From NCBI RefSeq assembly GCF_000427805.1, contig NZ_KE386592.1, positions 32,334 through 96,333 of the forward strand: DNA of 64,000 bases, read 5' to 3'. Source of the stretch: Budvicia aquatica DSM 5075 = ATCC 35567. Lineage in GTDB: Bacteria > Pseudomonadota > Gammaproteobacteria > Enterobacterales > Enterobacteriaceae. Of this stretch, positions 57,055-64,000 are shown piece after piece (position 1 is the first letter of the stretch; every line of letters begins with the position of its first letter). Position numbers and translations under genes: made by a program. Below the pieces are notes generated by a model. The model was not told the origin of the DNA and searched no databases. It was given only the letters and a program-made list of their open reading frames with translations.

Positions 57055-58536
57055 CTATTCCCGGCTATTTTGCATAAAATTTTCTTTGGTTATTCCCAGT
57101 TTTTTCATTTTACTGTTAAGCGTATTACTGTTTACTTTAAGCAGTTGAGCTGCGCCACCTTCCCCCGACACTTTTCCATTAGTGTGTTTCAGCACATCAA
57201 TAATATGGCGTTTAACTATTTCATTCAGCGATAAAATACTCGGTTCGGCCCCTGATAATTCCTGCTCATACTCCCCAGGCTTTATATCCAGAATATCGCT
57301 ATGAGATGAGATTAAGGCTTTTTCTAAACGGGCAATCAATTCTGCAATATTTCCCGGCCAGCCATAGGTGAGTAATGAACGCTGGAAACGGGTTGATAAT
57401 AATGGCAAACGTCGCTGATATTTTTTTCCCAGCTTTAGCAGATAGTGGGTGACCAGCTCAGGAATATCTTCTTTTCGTTGCCTGAGGGGCAGTAGCGAGA
57501 TACATAAACAAAACAGTCTGTCGAAGGCACAGCAGCTCAATAAATTATCAGAATCTACCAGCGTTTGATTGGGCAGCGTGCGGGTAATAATAATGTGAGA
57601 CAAACGATCTTGCTCTTGCCCGATCTGGATATTTTTCATTATCTGAATGCGTATATTTTCAGGTAAACACTCAATGTTCTCAATAAGCAGCGTTCCGCCC
57701 GCTGCGAAATCAAACAGCGTATCGTTAATGGCATCTTGCTGAGATATTGTGACTACTTTAGGCGACTTATCTGGCTGGGTAATAAATAACGTCATGGTCT
57801 CAGCATAAAGCGCCGCAAGCGGCTTATCAGGCTGATTGAATAACTGATGAATATGGTGAGCTAAGCGGGATTTACCGGTACCTTCCTCACCGTTAATGAC
57901 TATCGGCTGATGGCTTTGAGATATTGCAGGCAATTGGCTCAGTAAGGCAGAAATAGGACTGTTCTGTGCGGCAATAAATCCGGGGGGCAGTAGCTCTTTC
58001 GGCTGAGAAGCATGATGTGAGGTATGAGAAGAGTAACGGGTATGCTTGTTCTCTTCACTAATCAGCCCCAGATGTAATAACGCACGGGATGCCAATAGCG
58101 AGAATGGGCCGCGCAGCGACTCAACCAGTGCCGCGTGCTGCGGCTGGAAGGCGTTGACCTGATAGCTAAAAAATACTACGGCACCTAAGCGGGTATCATC
58201 CACTTTAAGCCGCATGACAATAGCTGACTTCACTTTGCGAAAGTGAGTTTTAACCACGAAATCAGTCAATGGTTCATCGGATAAACGGTTCAGAATGACG
58301 GTAGTAAAGTTATCACTGACAATAAAATTAGACAGAACGTGTTGCGGGATAGAAAGAACGTCCAGCTTCAGGTGGCTGCGATTTTGCGTGGCGAGTGCTA
58401 AGAACTGAATGCTCTGGATATCATCGCGATAATAATTCAGGAATATTCCATCAATAGGAAAGCTTTTCGGTGCGGCTTTGACACAGGCCGAAATGGCTTT
58501 ATCCAAATGAAGAGTACTGCACAACGCTTCATGCAT
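57055..58536 (-). CDS. Fis-type AAA+ regulator lacking GAFTGA
   Basis: The 493-residue protein has an N-terminal GAF-like sensor region (about 1-160), an AAA+ domain (about 195-440) with Walker A GEEGTGKS and the C-terminal WPGNIAEL, and a Fis-type helix-turn-helix (about 445-493, LLKVNSNTLNSKMKKLGI). The segment between Walker A and GGTLLIEN lacks the GAFTGA loop that contacts sigma-54, and Walker B reads LLIEN rather than FLDE. It is unlikely to be a classical sigma-54 activator. It lies downstream of the lyase-reductase operon, same strand, past a terminator, and probably controls it. Confidence 0.72.
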   Translation of the reverse strand: MHEALCSTLHLDKAISACVKAAPKSFPIDGIFLNYYRDDIQSIQFLALATQNRSHLKLDVLSIPQHVLSNFIVSDNFTTVILNRLSDEPLTDFVVKTHFRKVKSAIVMRLKVDDTRLGAVVFFSYQVNAFQPQHAALVESLRGPFSLLASRALLHLGLISEENKHTRYSSHTSHHASQPKELLPPGFIAAQNSPISALLSQLPAISQSHQPIVINGEEGTGKSRLAHHIHQLFNQPDKPLAALYAETMTLFITQPDKSPKVVTISQQDAINDTLFDFAAGGTLLIENIECLPENIRIQIMKNIQIGQEQDRLSHIIITRTLPNQTLVDSDNLLSCCAFDRLFCLCISLLPLRQRKEDIPELVTHYLLKLGKKYQRRLPLLSTRFQRSLLTYGWPGNIAELIARLEKALISSHSDILDIKPGEYEQELSGAEPSILSLNEIVKRHIIDVLKHTNGKVSGEGGAAQLLKVNSNTLNSKMKKLGITKENFMQNSRE

Positions 58537-58857
58537 AGTAAGTATCCCTGTTATTTAGCCATGCCTCATGGGTTGTTTATTAGACTAATATTCTTAAATG
58601 TAAACTTTTGTATAGAGGCATGCCCTGATTTATCTCAATCTAATTAGGGTATTCATATTTATTTAAATATCAGTTTGTTATCTAGATTAATCACAGTGTG
58701 TTAAATGGTTAAAATATTGGGTTAGATGTTTTATATTTTGAACCAATATGTTCTCAATAAATTGAAATCAGATAATTAAAATAGAAAACCCCTTTTATCG
58801 ATAAACCGATAAAAGGGGTTGGATGACGGCTAATAAACAACTACGTTGTCATTCTAA
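58537..58857. other. AT-rich intergenic region upstream of the regulator gene
   Basis: No gene is seen in these 321 bases. They contain the operon terminator (58787-58820) and, on the minus strand, the presumed promoter of the regulator gene. The rest is AT-rich and has no clear operator. Confidence 0.5.
58787..58820 (-). terminator. Intrinsic terminator of the lyase-reductase operon
   Basis: AACCCCTTTTATCG (58787-58800) pairs perfectly with CGATAAAAGGGGTT (58807-58820), loop ATAAAC. On the minus strand it is followed by TTTCTATTTTAATT, a proper U-rich tract. It lies 38 bases past the stop of the cytochrome gene. Confidence 0.92.
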
Positions 58858-60501
58858 TCAGTGCTTATCACCTTTGCTTTTATAACGGTGATAACCATCA
58901 ACCATACCTTTAAACAGTGCGCTCAAGCTATCACCGGTAGTGCAAAGATACAGATGCACCAGCAAGAATAGCAGGGAGATTGCCGCCAGCCCGTAGTGGG
59001 TATAAGCCACAACCAGCTTGCCCGGAAGGCCAAATAAAGTTGCTGGCGTATAGTCGGAATAGAGCATCAATAATCCGGTAACTATCAGTAGCGGCACGAC
59101 CAAATACATGACGGCGACGTAGCCTAGCTGCTGTAATGGATTAAATTTATTGTTCGCCGTCGGGTGCTCGGGGTGCTCCGCGCCGGTGAATATGCCATAC
59201 AGATAGTATCTGGTTTGTCGATATATTCTGCCCAATAGCCCTGAAATCCTGATGATATAATGGTGACCATTTCCTAGCAGGTTTATCAGGATAAACATTA
59301 GCCAGATAATGCAGAGCGCGATACCAACGAAATTATGCAGATCAACCCAGGTTGCAAGTTCTCCCTGAGCGAAATGCATGCCAACGCCAGAGACCAATAA
59401 CAAAATAAAACACAGGGCATTCAGCCAGTGCCACACCCGGACCGGTAGGGTATACAGGTAGGTTTTATGCCATGACATTGCTGCGGTTAATGACCTGCGT
59501 TTCGAGGCCGTCACTAAACGAATCAGGCCGTGCCCGAACAGTAGTAAGAATAGCCCTCCGGTGAGGGTGATAATGGTTTTATCCCAACGAATATCGCCGT
59601 TAGCACCAATCATATAGCTGTTGGTAAATAGCGTACCCTTAACCCACTGGATCTGTTTTTCTGCCGGAATGCCGCCCAAAGCATTGAGCTTATCCTGAAG
59701 CGCTTTGTCATCAAACAGCCCCTGATTAAGCAGGCTGCCGGCCAGGTTCTGTTCTACCGGCGTGAAGTTTTGTCGCTGAATTAACAGTGACTCTTCGGAG
59801 TGGCATTGCTTACAGGTTAGGCTCTCTTTAGCCGGTGCAATATTATGCAGGGTGGTGTCCTGACTGCTGGCATGACAATCGATGCAGCGCAGTGAGCTTA
59901 AGTGCAGTGGCGGATTGGGTAATGACTGATGCGTCAGGTCTTGCTCAGTGACTTTCTTACCTCCGGACAGGGTTTTATATACCGTTGGTCGGGTATGGCA
60001 GTCGGTACACATCGCGTTCGATGCTGTGATTTGCTGTGCAGTTGGTTGAGTGATAATACCCGCCTGCATGGTATGAGCGTCATGACAGGATTCACAGGTG
60101 AACTTCCCCTGATCTATCTTGGTTGCATGTACGCTCTTTTTATAAGCATCGGTAATCTTATGCTGGATCAGTCCGTGGCAGCTTTCACAACTGTTGGATG
60201 CCACGGTGGTTTGAACATGAGGCAGGGCCTCAAATCCGGCATTGCCGTTGACACTTTGGTGGCATGCTACGCAGGGAACTTTTGCGTGGACGCTGTCCTG
60301 ATAGCTTTCATCCGTAATCAACAGCTTAGCTCCGGACTTATCCGGCGTAACGGCATGAATATCACTGTCACTATGGCAGCGCTGGCACTGGGCGTTAATG
60401 TCTCCGGCGGCCTGAGTATAAAGAGCAAAGGTGAGTAAGCCCAATATCCCGGCGGCACGGAAGATATACCCCAGCCATTTTCCTATTGATACTGTCTTCA
60501 T
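58858..60501 (-). CDS. Seven-heme cytochrome c fused to a cytochrome b-type membrane domain
   Basis: The protein (about 547 residues) has a Sec signal (about 1-32) and a periplasmic domain with seven CxxCH heme sites (first cysteines near 40, 78, 106, 137, 166, 207 and 231). A membrane domain follows (about 305-540) with several helices and b-heme-type histidines (RVWHWLNALC, LHNFVGI, YTHYGLA, LLVHLYL). The design suggests a quinol dehydrogenase that moves electrons from the quinol pool to periplasmic cytochromes, like formate-dehydrogenase gamma and thiosulfate-reductase b subunits. It is the last gene of the operon, ten bases after the tetraheme gene. The start is MM; the second ATG is better placed after GAGG. 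Confidence 0.85.
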   Translation of the reverse strand: MKTVSIGKWLGYIFRAAGILGLLTFALYTQAAGDINAQCQRCHSDSDIHAVTPDKSGAKLLITDESYQDSVHAKVPCVACHQSVNGNAGFEALPHVQTTVASNSCESCHGLIQHKITDAYKKSVHATKIDQGKFTCESCHDAHTMQAGIITQPTAQQITASNAMCTDCHTRPTVYKTLSGGKKVTEQDLTHQSLPNPPLHLSSLRCIDCHASSQDTTLHNIAPAKESLTCKQCHSEESLLIQRQNFTPVEQNLAGSLLNQGLFDDKALQDKLNALGGIPAEKQIQWVKGTLFTNSYMIGANGDIRWDKTIITLTGGLFLLLFGHGLIRLVTASKRRSLTAAMSWHKTYLYTLPVRVWHWLNALCFILLLVSGVGMHFAQGELATWVDLHNFVGIALCIIWLMFILINLLGNGHHYIIRISGLLGRIYRQTRYYLYGIFTGAEHPEHPTANNKFNPLQQLGYVAVMYLVVPLLIVTGLLMLYSDYTPATLFGLPGKLVVAYTHYGLAAISLLFLLVHLYLCTTGDSLSALFKGMVDGYHRYKSKGDKH

Positions 60502-60511
60502 CATATCCTCA

Positions 60512-60943
60512 TCATGGTTTCATATTGGGGTATTTGAACAGGTGACAGCTATTGCAATAGACCTTGGATGGTTGATGCTCGCTATGGCATACACTACAAG
60601 GCACATCTTTACCGTAGTGAATTGAGTTGTGCGGGTTTGGCTCTGGGTGTGCCTCATCCGATTTTGGCTCGGTCATAGCGGCTATCTGGTCAGTACTTCC
60701 GTGACAGGTCAGACAGTTATCGTCGTTAGGTGGCGTGGTTGGGGTTTTAGCGCCGTGGCAGAGCTGACAACTGGCCTGATTACCGGTTGCTTCCAGTGGT
60801 TTATGGTAAGGTTTAATAGTGATATCACTGAGCTTTTGCTGAAAGGCTTTACCGTCATTGGCTGGCTCAGCCGTATTCTGAGCCCAGACGGTAAAGCTGA
60901 ACAGCGCAAGTAAAACAATAGCGATACGTTGATAAATAGACAT
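60512..60943 (-). CDS. Periplasmic tetraheme cytochrome c
   Basis: This is a 143-residue protein with a Sec signal peptide (about 1-21, ending VWA) and four CxxCH heme sites (first cysteines near 59, 77, 116 and 130). It resembles the tetraheme domain that Shewanella flavocytochrome c fumarate reductases carry fused at their N-terminus, but here it is a separate subunit. It probably relays electrons from the membrane cytochrome to the flavoprotein, whose gene lies 15 bases upstream. Confidence 0.88.
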   Translation of the reverse strand: MSIYQRIAIVLLALFSFTVWAQNTAEPANDGKAFQQKLSDITIKPYHKPLEATGNQASCQLCHGAKTPTTPPNDDNCLTCHGSTDQIAAMTEPKSDEAHPEPNPHNSIHYGKDVPCSVCHSEHQPSKVYCNSCHLFKYPNMKP

Positions 60944-60958
60944 AGCTTCTCCCGTTGC

Positions 60959-62584
60959 TTAGGCGTTGTCTGATGCTGACGTGTTAAACAAAGGGTCGGC
61001 AGGTCTGGTGGCAATATGCGCTCCGGCAATCCTCCCCAGCACTAGTCCATCGGCGACGGCACAGCTGCCCAATCGGCTGGCACCATGCGGCCCGCCGGTG
61101 ACTTCTCCGGCGGCATATAAACCATTAATTGGTTGCCCTGAAATGGAATCGATAACCTGTGCGTTAACGTTGATTTGAACGCCACCCATGGTGTAATGCA
61201 CCTTTGGCCAGACTCGGACGGCAACATAAGGTCCTTGCTCTATTGATATCGCCCGGCTCACATCTTTGCCCATCGGATCTCCGCTGCCTTTCTTTACCGC
61301 AGCGTTATAGACATCGACTTCTTTTTGCAGGTTTTCATAGGGAATAGCGAAGTGATCCGCCAGCTCTTTCAGGGTGTCGAACTGCCAGGCTACGTTATAT
61401 TTGAGTGCACCGGGCAGGCTTTGAGCCTGCTTAGCGCCTTCAAGATTGGTAAAGCAGACCGGATAGACCGGTTTACCTTCAGCATCTCGTTGCGCAAGAA
61501 TGGCATCTTCTCTGGCTTTGCGGTCAGCCAGTTCGTTAGTGAAACGCTTTCCGGTACGGACATCGACGATGATTCCCTGTGGGTAGCCGGCAATGGTATT
61601 AAATTGGGAAACGTATCCGAAGCCTTTTTCATCAGGAGAGGACCAAGGCCCCAGTTGGATCAGATCCAGCTGTACCGGGGTTGCGCCGATTTTTAACATG
61701 GCCAGCATGGCTTCTGCCGTTGCCCCTTCATGGTTAGTGGTATCGACATCGGTATTTAGCTGCGGGTCTTGCAGCATACGAAAGCGTAAGTCATTACCAA
61801 AACCACCGCTGCACATGATAACTCCGTGGCGGGCCGCATAGTTTCTGGATGTACCTGACGCTTCATCCGGGAAGCGGTAATCTTCCTTAACCTGAATGCC
61901 GATAACGGTTTGTTTGTTATCCTGAATAAAGGATTCAAACTTGCAGCGTGTTTTAAATATCACCCCTAATTTTTGAGCGGATTCACGCATTGGCATAATG
62001 ATGCCAGCGCCAGAGCTCTCAACGGTTTGTAAGGTCCGAGGAACCGTATGCCCGCCAAAGTGTTGAACAAACGGCTTGTAACGTACGCCATGTTTTAAGG
62101 TGAATTCATAGGCCTCCAGCGTGCCATTAACTAATACGTGGAGGATATCCTGATGATTCAGCCCGCGTCCGGCCTTGAGCATATCTTTAAACATCAGTTC
62201 CGGTGAATCTTCAATGCCGGCCTCTTTTTGCAGCGGTGAACCGGCGACGGCAAATGCGCCGCCGTTAATAGTCGAGTTGCCACCGAATACTGGCATCTTA
62301 TCAATCACCAGTACGCTCAACCCGTGTGATTTTGCCTCCAGTGCGGCGGCCAGACCGGCAAAACCACTGCCGACGATAATCACATCATAAATTTGATGAA
62401 AGCGGGTTCTTCCGCCGGACAGGGTTTCCGGTACATTAATTGTCACTGGAGCAGCATGCCCTGCCTGACTCATTGCCAGCGACATCATGCCACCGGTTGC
62501 TAACAAAGCACTTTTGGTTAAAAAGCGCCGGCGGGTCGGGCTATTAACTTCATCAGGTGGTAATACTTTTTTATCATTACTCAT
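60959..62584 (-). CDS. Tat-exported flavoprotein enoate reductase (urocanate/fumarate reductase family)
   Basis: This 541-residue FAD protein has a Tat signal (TRRRFLTK near 17-24, cleavage after GHAA), the FAD-binding GSGFAGLAAALEA (about 72-84), a flavocytochrome-c-type catalytic domain, and the C-terminal GLYAAGEVTGG...HGASRLG. The catalytic arginine in NELADRKA and the arginine of ASRLG are kept. Residues that in fumarate reductase bind the second carboxylate are changed: QAHPT is QLGPW (His to Gly at about 312), and the Thr-Glu pair is Ser-Gln. So it should reduce a 2-enoate with a different side group, such as urocanate or thiourocanate. The ATG at 62584, seven bases after GAAGGA, is preferred to the longer frame. 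Confidence 0.85.
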   Translation of the reverse strand: MSNDKKVLPPDEVNSPTRRRFLTKSALLATGGMMSLAMSQAGHAAPVTINVPETLSGGRTRFHQIYDVIIVGSGFAGLAAALEAKSHGLSVLVIDKMPVFGGNSTINGGAFAVAGSPLQKEAGIEDSPELMFKDMLKAGRGLNHQDILHVLVNGTLEAYEFTLKHGVRYKPFVQHFGGHTVPRTLQTVESSGAGIIMPMRESAQKLGVIFKTRCKFESFIQDNKQTVIGIQVKEDYRFPDEASGTSRNYAARHGVIMCSGGFGNDLRFRMLQDPQLNTDVDTTNHEGATAEAMLAMLKIGATPVQLDLIQLGPWSSPDEKGFGYVSQFNTIAGYPQGIIVDVRTGKRFTNELADRKAREDAILAQRDAEGKPVYPVCFTNLEGAKQAQSLPGALKYNVAWQFDTLKELADHFAIPYENLQKEVDVYNAAVKKGSGDPMGKDVSRAISIEQGPYVAVRVWPKVHYTMGGVQINVNAQVIDSISGQPINGLYAAGEVTGGPHGASRLGSCAVADGLVLGRIAGAHIATRPADPLFNTSASDNA

Positions 62585-62603
62585 TATCATGTCCTTCAGA
62601 TCT

Positions 62604-64000
62604 TTATTTCTGGCCGCGGTAACCGGCAACAATTTCTGCGCTGTGTTTGATGTCGTCAGTGTAAATTCGGTCCTGATCGACAAAAGGAACCACTTTGCGA
62701 TAGGTCTGATAAAGAGCCTGAGTTTGCTTACTTTGAGCAAGTTGCGGCACTATCTCTTTACGTAAATCGATAGCTTGAGTTGAATGAAGCAGTTCAAGGC
62801 CATAAATCACGGCAATGTTATCGACGATGTGCTGTAAACGCTGAGAGGCATACAGATTGTTGGTGAAGGTATCTTCAATGGTACCGGCCATAACCTGACC
62901 ATCCAGCGAGACCGGGTTAGCCAGATCAACGATTTCTGAGTGAAGTGCCACCTGAGGTTTTTGAATAGCGCCGAAAGCGTGCCCGGCGTTGTCTTTAGCG
63001 GTTAGAAAACGACTCAGGCCGGTAAAGTGATCGTCTGACAGGTGCAGTGTGCGTTGGACGCTGTTATGAGAAAGATGAGCTAACGACAGAGACAGATGTT
63101 CAACGGCCAGTGCCAGCGGTAACGGCTCAAAATTAGCACTCGGGTAAATGGCGCCTTTAATATCTTTGCCCTGTACGTAGTACTGTTTTACCTGACTGTT
63201 ATCAGCATATTCCTGTGAGGCATCCAGAATAACCGCCGGGTTATCATCAGAGCTGTTCATCTGTATGGAGAGCATTTGCTGAGCGTTGGCCAGATCGCGT
63301 TTAGCTTCGTTTAAAGCAAAGACGGTGGTGCGGAAGGAGAGAGGATCCTGAAGCGGACGGGTATCATTTTTTTCCCACAGATAGGAGCCGGATAAGGTAT
63401 CGCGAATATCTTTCGCGCTGTCAGCCAGACCGGGGAACGGGCGAACGGCAATGTTCTGTGGTAACACCGGAGAAATATTGCCGTTCAGTCCTTCGAGACT
63501 CATGGCGAACACGAGCGGAGTGATATCGATAATCTGCTGAGCATTCATAATCGCTTTAGCAGAATAGGCGGTCGATATAGCATTGGTCGATAGGATTGAT
63601 AGCGCATCTTTGCCTATCGGATCCAGCGGTGTAATTCCTGCTTTGTTCAGGGCTTCGGCCGCGGGGATGACTTTGTCATTCACTATTACTCGCCATTCAC
63701 CCATCATGGCATCACCAATATGAGAGGCCAGAGTAATATCGGCTTCACCGACAGAGCCACGGGAAGGGACTACCGGCGTGATACCTTGATTAAGGAACTT
63801 CTCATACAGTTCAGCCACGTAGGGTTGGGCTCCCGTCGCGCCAGTCAGCATGGTGTTTAAACGGATCACCATGGCTAAGCGCACCATATCAACCGGCATA
63901 TCGGGTCCAACACCGGCACCGTGAGCGCGTAATGCATTACGGTTAAAGGCTTTTGACGCCTCCATCACTTCCGGGCTGAGCTTTCCATGGGCATCAAACA
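62604..64000 (-). CDS. MIO-lacking aromatic amino acid lyase-fold enzyme (partial; possibly ergothionase)
   Basis: The 5' end is outside the window: the frame stays open to base 64000 and no start is visible; the GTG at 63968 is internal. The sequence has the histidine/phenylalanine ammonia-lyase fold, with NALRAHGAGVG, VVPSRGSVG and LQDPLSFR, QMNSSDDNP and TIEDTFTNN. The Ala-Ser-Gly after GSVG that makes the MIO cofactor is absent; GSVG is followed by Glu-Ala-Asp (63738-63758). The NGTQ-type and QDPY-type active-site residues are altered too (STNA and QDPL). Ergothionase, known from Treponema, is a MIO-free member that expels trimethylamine from ergothioneine. It is 19 bases upstream of the enoate reductase. 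Confidence 0.78.
   Translation of the reverse strand, partial: FDAHGKLSPEVMEASKAFNRNALRAHGAGVGPDMPVDMVRLAMVIRLNTMLTGATGAQPYVAELYEKFLNQGITPVVPSRGSVGEADITLASHIGDAMMGEWRVIVNDKVIPAAEALNKAGITPLDPIGKDALSILSTNAISTAYSAKAIMNAQQIIDITPLVFAMSLEGLNGNISPVLPQNIAVRPFPGLADSAKDIRDTLSGSYLWEKNDTRPLQDPLSFRTTVFALNEAKRDLANAQQMLSIQMNSSDDNPAVILDASQEYADNSQVKQYYVQGKDIKGAIYPSANFEPLPLALAVEHLSLSLAHLSHNSVQRTLHLSDDHFTGLSRFLTAKDNAGHAFGAIQKPQVALHSEIVDLANPVSLDGQVMAGTIEDTFTNNLYASQRLQHIVDNIAVIYGLELLHSTQAIDLRKEIVPQLAQSKQTQALYQTYRKVVPFVDQDRIYTDDIKHSAEIVAGYRGQK

Noticed and set aside
60959-62584. Calling the flavoprotein a fumarate reductase
   Set aside because: The residues that bind the second carboxylate of fumarate are changed, and the neighbour is a lyase.
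62585-62740. Longer N-terminus for the flavoprotein
   Set aside because: The extension would place the Tat motif more than 65 residues in and overlaps the lyase gene. The ATG at 62584 has a proper ribosome-binding site.
63968-63968. Start of the lyase at 63968
   Set aside because: The codon is GTG and the frame continues open to the window end with conserved-looking sequence, so the gene is cut by the window edge.
62604-64000. Calling the lyase histidine ammonia-lyase (hutH)
   Set aside because: The fold fits but the MIO tripeptide is absent and other active-site residues differ, and no hutU, hutI or hutG is seen nearby. A plain hutH label would mislead.

Overview
The window is chromosomal DNA of an enterobacterium (order Enterobacterales). 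Core genes are close to their Escherichia coli counterparts in sequence, length and order: kdpFABC-kdpDE, ghxP-yjcE, dusB-fis, prmA, panF-yhdT, accB-accC, msrQ-msrP, acuI, csrD, mreBCD-yhdE-rng-yhdP-tldD. aroQ upstream of accB, msrPQ beside acuI, and a nitrilase-family gene between yhdP and tldD recall Yersinia and the Budviciaceae (Pragia, Budvicia, Limnobaculum) rather than E. coli. The genus is an inference; there is no rRNA or marker gene to settle it.

Layout. 1-6 kb is accessory: a small unknown protein, an HNH nuclease with a downstream partner, an EamA exporter divergent from an AraC regulator, and a LysE exporter divergent from a MocR-type regulator. 6-14 kb is the complete Kdp potassium-uptake system with its sensor and regulator, including the 29-residue KdpF and a well-preserved KdpE-type operator. 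14-18 kb holds a purine permease and a Na+/H+ antiporter. 19-23.5 kb is fis-dusB, prmA, and yhdT-panF.

At 23.9-32.7 kb the whole E. coli ydjL-K-J-I-H-G-F-E cluster, a catabolic route for an unusual long-chain or acidic sugar, sits between yhdT and accC, genes that are neighbours in E. coli. It is followed by a decaying strip with two pseudogenes (a tandem ABM-domain protein and an aldo-keto reductase) and an AT-rich membrane protein of unknown function. 35.4-54.4 kb returns to core genes: fatty-acid initiation (accBC), shikimate pathway (aroQ), methionine sulfoxide repair (msrPQ), CsrB/C turnover (csrD), cell shape (mreBCD), RNase G, YhdP and TldD.

54.5-57 kb carries a DUF1993 protein, a DUF817 membrane protein and an intact barnase-like RNase overlapping a barstar-like inhibitor. 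57-64 kb is the most interesting part. It is a minus-strand operon that encodes (in transcription order) a histidine-ammonia-lyase-fold enzyme lacking the Ala-Ser-Gly of the MIO cofactor (its 5' end is outside the window), a Tat-exported flavoprotein enoate reductase lacking the fumarate-specific residues, a tetraheme cytochrome c, and a seven-heme cytochrome c fused to a b-type membrane domain. A separate Fis-type regulator without the GAFTGA loop follows. The simplest reading is an anaerobic respiratory pathway: the lyase makes an unsaturated carboxylate and the periplasmic flavoprotein uses it as terminal electron acceptor. Loss of the MIO motif points to ergothioneine (ergothionase, giving thiourocanate) rather than histidine. 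This assignment is a hypothesis.
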